Positions 47,801 through 62,000 of a stretch of DNA of 64,000 nt are shown here, piece after piece. Numbering within the stretch: position 1 is the first letter of the stretch; each line of letters begins with the position of its first letter. The stretch is from Lineus longissimus (lineage: Eukaryota > Nemertea > Pilidiophora > Heteronemertea > Lineidae), in NCBI RefSeq assembly GCF_910592395.1, contig NC_088310.1, positions 24,261,491 to 24,325,490 of the forward strand, written 5' to 3'. The translations under genes and the position numbers were made by a program. The notes beneath the pieces are model-generated. The model was not told the origin of the DNA, ran no database searches, and saw only the letters and a list, made by a program, of their open reading frames with translations.

Positions 47801-50800
47801 CCAAAGTTAATGAGAAATTGATTATGACAGATAAGGGATGACTCCAGTCGAGTCGCTTGCACAAGCGACTTTGCAATTATACACTCTGCATGAAGTGGGG
47901 TTAAGTTATTAGAGAATTTTTATCTAATTATATTTCACATTCTATTGCTGTAGGCTGGGCGCGCGCAATGGGAGATCTGTGCTGTTAGAAATGGTTAAAT
48001 ATGTATAGCTTTGGAGCTGTGTGGAATCTGTTGGTCGATACCAAATACTGCGTGCACATGATATGACGAAAGAAAGGCCACGAGACAGCATAATCTTCCT
48101 TTGTAACCTAAGTGCCATAGGCACTCAGCAGAGAATCAGTTTATGTTATATTGATCTTCAAGGCTTAAAACCAACACTAGACTTCTAAACATACTTGCAA
48201 CTCAGGACAAGCTCCAATAATTTGAGCATTCATAAATCTTTGAAACTGCCATATAATGATCGACTGATCGTTATGAATCTTCTGAATCAGAGAAACAACG
48301 CGTTACGAAAGACACATGTTCCTCCGTTAAAATTCGTTTGCCTCCTTCTAACATTGTACAAATAGCTCTATCCACCATTTCAAGGGGCAAGAGACAGATC
48401 CGCGTCCAACTGCCGTTTCACCTTTGATGCATGTTAGAGTAGTTTTTCATTAGTTGGTCAGTGCTGAGAGAAGTGCCTGCCCGCTGCTGCAGTGTATCAT
48501 ATTCAACTGAATTATTCAGTTGTTGTGCGTGTCAGAAATACCATGCAGCCAGAGTAGGTTTTTGTACCACGCCATCTGCTTCAGGTTGGCATACTGAACA
48601 CCGACCCAACGATGTGGTATTTCACCAGTTTAACCCTAGCCTTCACCACCGTTTACTTTAGACTTTGGAAGAGATGTTGGCAAGACTAAACAATGTCGAG
48701 AGTGTAAAATCGACCTTAAATGAAACGGAATAGCATTATGGACCGTTTTACATCATATCATGTGTTGATAAGGTGGATATTCTTCATTCTTTTCAATTGC
48801 TTTGACCCCTTGAATTCACCTGAGATGTAAACTGTACTAGGAAGTACATGTACATCATCTACGTCAGTCTAAACCTGACAAATTCCCTTATACCTAACAC
48901 AAAATAATAAGTTGTATACACTCCGCTGGTATTCGAGCACACGCATTTTAGCAATGACTGTCATCAAGGTTCCACCAACAGTCAGCAACTGATAAATTAT
49001 TCAAGCATTTATCATATCCCGTTGGCGAGTTAGGGAACCGGTGCTATAACCTGAACGCCTGGAAGTGCCCGTGGTCTCAACGGCGTGCAGCTGTGATCTT
49101 GCGAAGCCATCGAACATTTCAGTATATTGCTGTCTGTAGAAAAAAGGACAAAGTACATTCGGTGACGTCAGAGTACCGGTACATTGTCACTGGGTATACA
49201 AGGACACTTCTACATCAGTGACGTAATACCCCGCACTACAGTGTATTTCGAATGGTCAAGATTTTAATCTGCGCAATTTGAAAGTGACATACATGTACGT
49301 TTAAAGTAAATTGATCATCTTTTTTGAATATTTTAACTTTAATGCTGATTTCATATTAATAACCCCAACCGTTGCATCAATGAGACGCCGGTCTTCATCA
49401 CCTTGATGTGGGGGATTCTGTCGTAATACTTAAATAATGAAAAATATAAAATTGAGAAGAAGGCATCCGCTTTAGTAACATAACTCGCTGGCGAAAGGTT
49501 AAGGGCTACCGCATGAAAATCACAACGAAGATCTATGACATCCAATTCCGTTGTAATTAAAACAACTGAGAAACAGTTCATTAACATCATAATCAAAAAA
49601 ACTCGTCAACGGATTAAACTAATCAATCTGCGCACTACAGTTTCTGACGGCATGATTAAGCTTTAATATCCTCATTATCGGACATGGATTACGAGAATAG
49701 GCGATGCGTCCAGCAGTGTTCAATTCCTGTCAATCCTCAGGAGGAACAAAAGAAGTTAAAAACTATCGCCGAAGAGTTAATAAAATGGAAATTTGCCAAT
49801 GCCCTGTTGCGATATTTTTAACAGGACGGACAACTTTAAAAAGGGAAGTAGCCGATATGATGGAAAGACGATGGAATTGCCTGCGGGCTAGTCAATTCAT
49901 GTTAACATTAGTTCCCTCGGATGTGGATGGCTTTTCCTCCTCAGGACAGAGACGGGAACCTGCAACTATCACCAAACCATGAGGTCAGCCGACAACGATG
50001 ACCTCAGTCATATTGAAGTGTAAGAAAGAAACATTTTCCCCAGGTTTATTCAAATGCTTAATAACAAACTTTAACCAAATTATCCATACCAAACTGATGA
50101 GTCGTTTTGGGTCCACATGGTAAAAACGATACACGAAAACTCTGACAATGTCTATTATTCCACTGTACTTCTCGTTGCATATCGCGGTCCCCTGCCGATC
50201 AACTCAAACTCGGGTAGTTTCCCTCTCCCCGGAGCAGAGCAAATTCAAATGATATGGCGTGCTATTCCGAGAACTGTTCAACCCCCGCCCCCGGGATATC
50301 CAGCATCTATCTGCTATGAAATTGACGAGTCAGGACTAGATAGTCCACGTTCTTCCTTTTAGTTTTTCTTCTGGATGATGGGTAATCGCCAGAAGAGCCG
50401 CTCCAACTCTCCAGTGCGATTTCAAAGCTTTTCTAATTTAAGTTTTCATGACAGGACTGGGAACATCTTGTGCATACTGCCACTGGGAGTAGCCTCAGTT
50501 ACTTTGAAATACTTGATATTCTACTAGATCAAGGTGACTTCTTTATTGAAGAAACGAATGTCATGGGGCTATTTCTTTGAATTAACATCACTCGAATGGG
50601 TCGTCCCATAACTTCTAACAACAGCTCAAGGTTCTTTGGCCCATGTTCCGTACCATGTTTCCTGAACGTCTACACGATTTCAAACCTTAGACCACATCCA
50701 CACCGACTATCTTAGGCCGGTCTTTTTTTTCATGAGTCCCAAATTGACAAGCAGACTGAAAAAGCTTGTTCACACCTTTCGAATTCTATGTTTTTAAGCA

Positions 50801-53692
50801 ATCAGCTTCATGTAATACCAAAAAGAAAATTAGAAAATAATCGGAAATGTTATAGCGGTCCCCCAGAATTCTTCAACAGTGATATATGGATCAAGTAAGC
50901 AAGACGAATTACTCGAAGTGACATCATTTAGAATGAAGATAAGAATATGACGTCATAGCTGTAGTTCTGACCACGACGAGGCTGCGCCTGCCCGGTGTAA
51001 GATACTGATTGTACATGTAGCTTATCCATTTGGTGGGTGCAAATAGGACTGGCAACTATCTTTAAGATTACATGTAATAATCTTTGTATCTTGTAAGCAG
51101 CAAGGCAATAAAAGTCCATGCGGCCTGGTCATGGCACACGGACATGCTTTGTTTGCGGGGATTACTGCCGAGTTACGCGGACAAAAAGATGCAATCTCAT
51201 CACATCACCAGTCAATAGCAATCCACACAATGGGACCCGAGAAGCTGAACTGAGAAAAGAATGCCACCGCAAAACAGCCGAACAATACGAAACGTTCAGA
51301 AAATGAAACGATCTGCCGGATGTCATATGAAACCTCCTCGCAAAACCATTAGAACGATTGAATTGGATAACATAGTTTTTTTGTTCGTAGTGTTTCAAAA
51401 AGGGCTGGGACTGCTTTTTCGTTGCGATGCTGCGTTGAGTCAGACGATATGAATTCCCGCAAAGAACTTGGCAAGGATCGAATGTCGTGAATCACATCAT
51501 TCTGTTTCATGATAGATGACTGCAAAAAGCAAGATATTCATCAAGTAGCAGAGTTTCGACAAGAGATGAGTTAGATTCAATACTAATTTAAAACTACTAG
51601 TTCCCGTTTCATTGTTTCTTACACGACTGTTCGTTCACCTTCAGCAATCCTTTAGTTGCTTTAGTCTGAGAAGTTATGGCCAGCTTATTTCCCTACAGCA
51701 GTGCTCCGCCGCTGCTTTGCTTTGGTTTCAGTTGCAATTATGATATAATCCAACGCGAGAATTGAACTACGGTAGGCCTATGCACATATGACACCACAGA
51801 CCTGTGCTTCGTACTTTCTGCTCGTTTTCGTATTCCGATCGCACAACCGATAAATTCAAATTTAAATCAAAATTAAAATTAAAAAATGTCACTTGTGATA
51901 CATGTACATGACTGTATCTGCTGAAAATGTGTTGTGAAAATGAACAGGATAAAACAGGATATTGTCGTCCAAGATGTTTATGATATTAGTCCATTTCGAT
52001 CCGTCACTTTTTTCATTCTACTTGTAAAGTAGCCATATTTTTTTTCTAGACAGGATGATTTATATTCATCACGGGATTATGAGCAAAAATAGCAACGCTG
52101 ACGTCAGGGATTAACTGGCTTAATATAGACACAGTAGATTCGTGATAATCCTGCACTGACCCGAGCCTTTAGGCGTCCATAGCACGTCTCTTTTATTGCG
52201 CGATAAATCGCTGATCGGAGCGCTTCAATTTAGCATACGTTGTCCATACTGATGTCAAATGTACGTATCTTAACATGACTTACCATCCGGCACAACTGCT
52301 GTGTACTGAGACTACACATCGATGTAAAGAGTGTATCTTTGTTTCGACGCGAACTATACGATCATATCGAGTTCATTTGTAGAAGTAACGTCCTTCGTGT
52401 AATGACAGAAAACAATTTCACCCTATGAAATACATTTGCTGACTTGGCTATGTAGCAACTTGACCAGGCAGTATCCTTTTAAGTCTGACAATGTCACCAT
52501 CCTGAATGTGTCTATCAATCAAATATGGAGTCAACGATCAAATACGACAATGAGAAACTCAACCAACAGTTCAAAATAGTTTTATATCGTATGATTATAA
52601 GGGTATTGTCGAAAAATACTTTTTACATGTTTTTATAAGGTTGATTATCGGCATCTGTAGCTTCTACCAATTCGCAATGACCCCCTGTTGATGTAACGGC
52701 CTGTCCGTGGCATCACATATTCTACGAGTGCCGTCCGCGAACGAGTTAGAAAGTGCGCTTAAATCTGTCATTGGTGAAATATATTTGTCTTATATTAGTC
52801 TGTAATCTGTTGAACGCATCTCAGGGGTTACATCTTGTAAGGCGCTAAGTAGTAAGTGTCGATATAACACATGGTGTTATAGGGAAGATGACGGGAACAT
52901 GAGGTGTATAAATCAATGCGATTATTCGACTTCAATTACGACTAGACATGACACATCAGGAAAACGTCCCCATCAAGTGTAATTTAAATACTGTTATCAT
53001 TTTGAGAGAAAAATATATGAATAACAAAGTTGCGTTTTTCCCGCTGATTGCAACGGTATGAAACAGAGGTGGGTAGATAATTATCTCAAGGTGAGACTTC
53101 GTATCTAATATTGAGACTTCTCGGATCTAAATATCATGAAGTAAGGGATCTCACCGGCGAAGCAGTGATACCATCAATCTATCAGAGTTGGTTTCACCGA
53201 CACATTTCTAGAGATCACTTAAAGTTGGGAAGATTACTTTTAGCTGCAAGGCTGCATCTTAGCCCTGGGGCCACACGTTAAAATACTAAACGAACAAATA
53301 TTTGGTGCATGGAACTACCTACCCTAAATTGTTCTGAGTAAGTCTGCCGGAATGTGGGATATCTACGTGTAATACATTACAATAATTATTCGAACTTTGC
53401 CATTATCTTTTTAACTAAATGCACCAGCACAACCTGAATTTGTTTTGTATACGATTCAATTATCAGTAGAACTGATATACTAAAATGCTATGTTTACCTA
53501 AAATTATAACCTATCGCGCCTGGGCTATCTCTTGAATTATTAAACAAAGCTGCAGGAAAATAGAGAATATGCGTCGCATCCTTTTTTTATAGTTATTTTA
53601 GAACGGCAGTGTCAACACAGATTCGAATATGGCTCGAGAGAATATTCGCCATTAGAACGAATCGGTGGGAAGAGGCGCTATGCTACATGTAC
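41836..53692. other. Gene-poor sequence
   Basis: No gene recognised. It holds a 40-bp imperfect direct repeat (44965-45006 and 45098-45138, TTTTTTCACT-C/T-GTTT...CTGCTCAAA), a perfect palindrome GTTGATCGATCAAC (45702-45715) and a CRE TGACGTCA (52099-52106). Confidence 0.4.
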
Positions 53693-53743
53693 ATCACACG
53701 AAATATACTATCACATAGAATATACTTTCACACGAAATATACT
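53693..53743 (+). repeat. Three tandem 17-bp units
   Basis: ATCACACGAAATATACT, ATCACATAGAATATACT and TTCACACGAAATATACT follow one another directly. Confidence 0.9.
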
Positions 53744-54171
53744 ATCTCGAGCAGTCATGTGATGGTAACGACGATACCCAGATTTTGAAGAATCGTCTGC
53801 TTGGATAAAGCTGCATTGTATATGTATAATATACTACAATTGATGACTTTTTATTTTCGTTCTGTGTGTTTTGCTGCGACAAACTCAATTATTCAAAATA
53901 AATCGATATAAATTCATAACACACTTAAAATTCGTATCTCTCATTCATTTTTTGATTCGGTTCAATTTTACTCGGTGAAAATGAACCCTTGATTCCCAGG
54001 ATTTGATGTAGCAGAATGTGCTGACACAAAATTGATTTCAAAATAAAAATTATTATTGGTATCATTGTTCATTTTGGAGGAATTTTACGAGAAATATTTT
54101 GATCACAAAGTCATAGCTGACCCAGCTCCTTAACTGTGAATATTAATGACCTTCCGAGTCGTCCTTTATTA

Positions 54172-54204
54172 TATATAAGCTCCTGCCTACTGTATACTTT
54201 TAAC
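54172..54204 (+). promoter_or_regulatory. Isolated TATA-box promoter candidate
   Basis: TATATAA at 54172-54178 with an initiator-like TTTTAACAG about 30 bp downstream. No convincing open frame or donor follows, so it may be chance. Confidence 0.2.
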
Positions 54205-55454
54205 AGAACACCAACAGTTATCGTTCTAGTACCCAAGAGACACAGACGCTCTTGATCAGGTTTTGCTTAGGATTGGGATTTGGGCTAGGCTCGATGAGCA
54301 AGCCACGCGGCATATTCCCATGATGGACTTACATTGGTAATCCCATTGACAGTGGACAAAGCAAGGGCCAGACAAGTAGACCAACAATGGAGCGGTCAAT
54401 GTCATAAGCATTCTTCAGTGACGAGATCGAACACATTTTGATATTTCAGGCCCATTACCCAAATGAAAATCGACTTTTCATATAACACATTCATAAAAGC
54501 CCCGATTCAAACCATCCTACGGAATGGCCCACCTCGAACGCCTGGAATCGGTGTGGACTTCAGTTTGTACGGTTCGGGTTCAGGGATCACGTCCTTCAAT
54601 CTCGTCTCCGAGTAGACCCTCTAACGCTTAGATTGTCTTACCTATGCACTTATTTTACCCTAGGAACGATGAAATTCTAGTAAGAGTTTCGGCCTCTGAA
54701 CCAGGGATAGGCCCGGCCCGGTCATGGCTTGACATTTGAAGAATAAAAACATACATATTTCGGAATCATTCTCCAAAACACAACTAATCTCGAGTTGATA
54801 TATTATTCGCATTGGTCGCCTCTTCTCATTGCAAGCGCCGCCATCTTATCCAATTTTCGCCTATTTTCTCCCATTGTTCACGGGATGATTGCATATTTGT
54901 ATGGCTATGCCGGCAAATGAAAAGATGGGTTATAACTCTTCATCTTCACCATTATTGTTACATCTTGATCATGACAATCTACATTCTCATGGGAGACGTA
55001 TGTCAAGACGCACTAATGGAGTCTGGTGTTGCTCTATAAGCTCTCAAATGTGTATTCAACCATAACCCCTACATGGAATGCATTGTTATTTGTTCTAGCT
55101 TTATTAGTTGATGGGATGTGGTTCATTTTTATAGCTATGCCGCAAAACGCTTTTGTGTGGATTTCGAAACATTAGCCTACAGGGTGTTGTTTTAAGCTGC
55201 CTTTAGTCAAAGGACGCCATGCCGTGGAAGCAGGGCGTTGTTCATTTCCGCAAGCGTTGATACAGGAAATTATGAAAATTTGCTGCCTGTATGGCATCTA
55301 TGACACTACAATACATATATAATTTGTATTGGAATGTCATTGCTGATATAATATTCTATGGTCCGGGATGACTCCTTCAACGTATACGTACTACGACTAA
55401 CAAAGAAGAACCCGAGTATGTCGTGTCGACTATCTGTCATCATCTGTAACGCAA

Positions 55455-56080
55455 TTACGTTATCCGGCGATGAGGTCAGATGATTGGTTGCCGGAACGAA
55501 CCTTGAAACCCAGCCAAATGAACGTTTATCTACAAGGATAAACACGTATATTATGTACTACATGATACGGGATACCTACTACATGGACATGCACAGACAA
55601 TGACAAAGATAGAAGAAACCGCGAATGCTATTACACACATGCTTCATCGCTCAGCAACGTACATGCACATGTACATGTACTCTGATATTCTGCCATGAGG
55701 TCAGGCGATTGTTCAATCAAGACGGCAACCTTAAAAACCAGCACAATGAGAAAGAAAAAAACGATGTTCATCTTAGGAATACTGGCTAAAGGACACCACC
55801 TGGACCACGGAGCTCTTGGGCTCTGCGGTGAAACTCCCCAGGACCGACAACGGACTGACTGTCTTGCGTGTATGCGTCTCAAAAATTCCGAAAGCAGAAG
55901 AAGAAGCTTCCAAACCGCCATGACTGTTGTTTCTGTACGGGATACCACATACTCAATATCAATGACAAGCAGAGAAGAAACGTTGAACATCTTGTCAACA
56001 ATCAATCATTATCAGTACCATGATTACGTTACCCTGCGATGAGGTCAGGTGATTGGTCACAGGAAGCAGACCTACTATAA
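55455..56080 (+). repeat. Three degenerate copies around GATGAGGTCAGGTGATTGG
   Basis: Related segments start near 55465, 55693 and 56038 (GATGAGGTCAGATGATTGG, CATGAGGTCAGGCGATTG, GATGAGGTCAGGTGATTGG). The first and third are preceded by TTACGTTA-C/T-CC. Another shared phrase, ACGGGATACC...AATGACAA, occurs at about 55568 and 55937. This indicates an old local duplication. Confidence 0.6.
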
Positions 56081-59000
56081 GCCGATTACCTCCCCATCTT
56101 GTTGACTAATCCCTCTAAGATGCATTGTGCTACAAGATGCCATTTGGCCGGATATTACAAGAATCAAGGAGTGGATTGACATTTGAGTGTAGGTGACATT
56201 CGATGTTTTAAAATTTTGTTAAAAACATAACGATTTGCTTGGTTGCGTGAATTGAAGCCGTCATTTCCTGATTTGATACCCGGGATTTGATGTCTTTCGA
56301 ACAATGGTTTAAATTTGAAACCATAACATTTTGTTCTCATTTATTTTAAAGGGGCTTGAGTAAAGGGGCGAAATTGGTAGTCTTCAGATAATAAGTATGC
56401 AGAGTAAGAGGGTCCCATGTTGCATTTGATTCAACGGCGGTTACATTCATCATAGTACACGCGTGAACAGTTTGGATTTAATGTGAAGTCGGAGAGAACC
56501 CCGTCACCTACTTCGTGTACCTGGTTTGTGAAGTCACCATTCTGAGTAAAAAATCGAGTACACAAACTGAAAATTTATTAGCGTTGCAGTGATAGCGGCT
56601 GCAGATAGAAGATGTCGGTGTCTGTAACTGTGAATCTGTATAATGAAGAATTGTGCCAACAGAACCCTGGCTTAAGTCAGTCTCTTAAGTCAGTCTCTTT
56701 TGAATTAAAGATGAACTATAATGGGTCGGGTGTAATTCTCAATTGATTAGGTGCCTTGCAAGACAAGGCTGAGACGGTGCCTTTACCTGACGTTACGACG
56801 CAACTTATATACTGCTGAATGATTCCTGAATGTTTCAAAGTTTCAAACCCTGTGCACACGATTCCTCAGAACTGCTGATCCCATCACTTCCTGAAAACAA
56901 GATGACTAAACCTGATGACCTGTTCCTCAGTCGATAAGCAGTTAGCTTCCATTACACCCGTTAGTCATGTCGACTGTTAAATCATAATTAAAATGACACT
57001 CTAGGTACATGGCCTTATTGCTCAGCGGGGACCGGGATGATGACTTTACGACAGGTTGGTCCCTCGGTATGTCATCAGTATTCGCCCCGCTTGCTGTTCG
57101 ATCATGGTGCTAATATGTTACGACTTCTCATATCCAAGTCCGTAGCAAACACCGGAGTCTAGATGACACATCTATATCATGGGTGCAGTAACTAGTCTCG
57201 CCGCTGATCCTTCGTTTTTTTTACATGTCATACCGGAAGAACGAAGGAATTTAGATAGAACTTTGAATTTCAGTCTAAAGATCTGTCGCGGAAGACCAAA
57301 TGTATAGCGATATCAAGGTATTTCAATACACAAGATGCATGGCGGCTCTTCCCCAACGATTTAGTATGCAAACCATGTGTTTGCGACCTATCCTGCCAAA
57401 TGTCATCGAATTAATAAAAATCGCGTTTGTTTTTTTTTATTTCCTGTATCGGAAAACGAACATAATTCATTGTGCTGCGCAGTATCTTTAAATAGATCGA
57501 TGTATCGGGAACATGATGATTCATTCACAGTATTCCAACAATTGCTTTCAAAAATGATTATTATTGCTGTAGAATATAATGGAGTTTCAACTGTTTTGTC
57601 AACAAATATAAAAAGGTTAGTTGTATTTCAGTGAAAATGCATTTCAAAGCAAAATTCTAATATTATGTTGGCTGTGTTTGGGAAGTTTGCAACAAGTGGA
57701 ATGTACATATAAACTCGAGCAAATGTATATTCATGAAAATGCACATAGAAATATTTTCAACAACTCAGGTATATGCTAATGAACGTTGATAATGATGCAT
57801 TATTGCGAGACAAATGTATTGTCTATCGGGATTCAATTTGATACAAAATAGAAAAAAAGTTTGTTTCACTTCATAGCCACGGGGTAAGAAATCGTATTAG
57901 CAGCATAGAACCTATATTTATGAATCATAAAAAAAATTGTAGAACACCCGAATCTAACCTCAATTAAAACTTTCAGGTCAAAGAAGGAAGCTGATGCCAT
58001 GAACGATAGTTGTAGAGTCCTAAACTAGGGCAGGTCTGGGACACATCAAAAAGTGTAGGCCTTTAATACATTCTACTAAAGCAACTCTATTATGAACAGA
58101 CTGTGTACTTTCAGACGTCCTCCACACGTCCCTTACCGCATTGGCTATCAAGGCCAATGCTCCTACATGTTGACACATTTTCCTATATGGTTCGAGCAAA
58201 GGTTCGAGCCACAATGTTCTCCTCTTTTAACCTATGGTAATCTAAAGCACTTTGAACACCTACAAATTAATAACAATGTCTGAAAGATGATAGGAATAAT
58301 GGTAAAGATCACCATCACCATATCAGTGTCATTACACATCGATTCCTCCTCCCACCTTGATACCTATCATTATGGAATAATAAAACTAGAATTAGTCTTT
58401 CCATGCTGAGTCAATACTTGATTTACTTAAGTTTTATTACATGCTTGATAAAAATAAGCAACGTGTGGTCGTGCGGTTTAAAATCAGTGTCTACATAATT
58501 AAACATCTTTATTCCCAGAGGCAAATTTTAACATTCTGACTTAACAAGACCTAACCAACCAGCGATAACTGCTTCTAAAGGAATAGTGAATTGACAATGA
58601 AGGGATAGGTCAAGATTTTCTATGCTTTGAAAAGGAATCCATGTACATGTACATGTTCTGATGTACATCCCATCTTCCGTTTGATCTATGTAACACCCGT
58701 GTCTACTACCTAACGACGTCGGCCATCATTACCCTCACTCTACCAGGTTATCATTTTAAATAGGATCTTATGTAGTTAGGCATATTACAGTTATTGTCAG
58801 AGTACATGTATCTCCATTAGCCTCTTCTGCGCATGGAGCTGCTGATACAAATTGGTGGTCAATTCCGCATCAATTGACCAATAGATTTGTTCTCCTAGAG
58901 AATTGTGTCCGCTCTTTCGTACAAAGTAGTGTGCTAAGGAGGGAACCAGATGTCGGGGTTCCCAAGAAAAGTTTAGAGTGCACACTTTCTCGGTCGATGC

Positions 59001-62000
59001 ATCGATCAGCCCAACATTTTATCATGCGTCATGTCGGGCAAGAAATTCCGTAACGAGATTTGCTGAAAAAATGAAGTTCATATTTTCATGTTTTTGCTCC
59101 ACATGTAGTTCCACTGATTCTTTAACTCCTGAACGGATTGATAAAACGTTGCGCCATCGATTTCTTCCAGAATATTTTGTTGTCTTTTTTTTATAAAAAG
59201 ATAACAGTCTAGTTCTAAGTATAAACATTAAAAATTGCAATATTTTTTATTTAATTGGTTTGATGTGAAACTACCGTCATGTCATGATACCGCTATTGAG
59301 GGAGATTTCATGGAAAAGTGAACGGCGTCACATTTTATTTAGTGTATCGTAAAGTTATACATATTAGACAGCATTAGACGAAAGAAAATCGTTTGTTTAT
59401 GCGAGGTGCGATGATTGCCTTGAGTAAAACACGGAAGCCTTTGATATTTAATCTAGACAACACCCTGCAGTCATCGGGACATTTTAAACATGTAGGACCA
59501 GGGAGTCGGATGAAGCATGCTGGTATTATTTCTTTGATAAAGACGACTGCTTTAAGGCAAATCTCTCTGCATAACTACATGTAGTTTGATATATGCTCGT
59601 TTTCATCTAATTTGGATGATACTGGGACATAATCGCCAACAAGTTTGTACAATCAGAGAGAATCCATTAAGTTTATTTTAGCCTACCGGCCACCTTGAAA
59701 TGTGTTACGTGGGGTCAGTGTCATCGAGATATGCCCGGATGACCCTTTGATAAGAATGTAAAACAATGGGAATTCAGGCCAGGTGTGACCGGGGCCCGCC
59801 TGGATTCTTTTACTGCAAGGTAAGGGACAACATAATGTAATGTGAGAGTCTCCGTGGGTGTTCAATATGTAACAAAACTGTTTCCACAGGAGGCAGTAGA
59901 GTATCATTAACATCTTATCCTCTTACCCGACCCAGATACAATATAAAAAAAAATGTATATCATTCCATTGCTCTATTTCCACCCTCATCCGCTTTAATTT
60001 TGGAATACACTGCTAATACCTACTTTTCTAGAATACCAATAGACATTCAAAGGAAATTCGAAATGAGTTTCAATTAAACTTCTTCTCTTACCATGTCATA
60101 AGACCATAACCATACCGTCGTCCCAACTTCATACTTTTTCGAATGTTACTGCGAGACAGCTCCGATGGCTAAGGTGATTTATCGATAGCATTAGTGGTTT
60201 TAAGCAGATGGGTCAATTAGTCACCGAAGTCATCTACATTAATGCTTTTAATTCTCGTTTGTCCATCAGAGGCAGTTAATCAATGGATGCCGTGAATGTA
60301 AAGTGTCTGTGCCCGATGAAGCGCACGTCTTTGTCTTTACTTACTGGCGATTGCGAGGAACCTCGTGAAACATTTCAATAGCATTAATGATCAGTAGTGA
60401 CATAATAATTTTACTTGCGGATCAGTAACCAGTTTAAGCGATGGGGACGCAGAAAACAATCCTTAAAACCGCTGAAAGAGGGTCTAGTATTACACAGCCA
60501 GGAACCATGGGTTCCTTTGTGATCTTCAGGTGACTATCATTCGTCATGATATATTTGAAGTATTCCGTTTGGAAAATAAACTGCTGCAAGATATTGACTG
60601 TATTTGCTCCGCGGGCCGGACTTGCTGTTGAATCAAAAAGAAAATGGAGTCACACTTCAAATTTGGTTTTGATGCAGTCGGTGTCATTTTACTTATATAA
60701 TTGCCCAAGTTAACTCAAGTGTTAGTGTCAAAATATCGACAAATTATTACGCTGAGAAAATGTCCTGAATTAGAGCATACAATGGCCTCATTGACTTGTA
60801 TGTTGCGTGCATTATGAGGGTATGGGACCCTTTGGAGAACGAACTCACAGTAAACTTGTTGAAAAACCAGTTAATCAAAAAAATTAGCATTTAGTAAACC
60901 ACACTGGAGGAAGGAATCACATTAAAACCACTTGATGGAAAATATAGCCTTGGTGGACCACACTTAAAAGTGTAATGACTCCCCCAACGATTTCTATGAA
61001 TCAATACATACATGATGTGTATTTTAACCAAGTTACATACTTAAAGTTGATGTACAAAGTCAGTGTCATGTATCAGTTGAGATGATTCTGCACTCGCTGT
61101 GAACTATGGAATCAATTATTGGGGAGAAAAGTTTGACAGACAGATGCAGCCAACGTTATTTCCTAAAGCAATGCAGGCCTACTCGAAAGCACCTTGCATC
61201 TAGGACTAAGGGTAGGTCTCTCAAGGAGCCTTTGTTCGTTTCTGTCCTTTCTTGAAAATTTAATTCGTCTCCTTCGCAGTCGTGAAGACATTTGAAGTAC
61301 CGTAAGTTAGTTTTCCATGAAACCTTGTACAAAGAGGTTTTTATTGATTTGGTGAAATATCTAAGCCAGGTCACAGTGAATTTATCATCTTCCTAAACCC
61401 CTGTTGAATAAAGTTAAAATGTGATTAGATCATCACCCTTTGGGGGTTAAATCCAATAATTGAGACGACAGTCTTCCATGATAACATAGCACACTCAAAG
61501 CAAATCTTTGGATTGATTTGAATATGCGTATGTCTCCTGGCTATCAAATGTCTACCGAGTCCTCGAACACTGTGCAAACCAACCGCGGGCAAATGCGGAC
61601 TTTCCTCGCAAGGCGGTATTCTGTACGCCGGAACCTTTACTGACCATAAGAAAACCTAATTAGCACAACCATACAATTCATTTACGGAGACTTGGTAGAT
61701 ATCAAGTTCCAAATGGATGGCTAATGAATTGGTTCCTTGCCTAGATTTGGCATTAGCTCGTGTTTTACAGGTTCTCGTTGAGCCGCAACTCACCATATTA
61801 TGTTTGCAGAAAGCATATCGGACGAGGAGACATGTGTACTCGATCCATTTCTGGAATAAGTGGGTATTACCTTACCTGCTATCGAGGTACAACAGCATTT
61901 ATCGGCACATATACTAACTGACAGATTTTTTCCGTTACGAAGAGACGATCCACTGCTGTTTTTGAAGTGCCATCCAATGTTTTTGTTTTTTAGAACGGGA

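Noticed and set aside
55631-56005. 124-codon minus-strand gene
   Set aside because: Both strands are open over the same bases and the Cys-rich end is generated by the ACATGTACATGTGCATGT microsatellite-like tract. Kept only as a speculative note.
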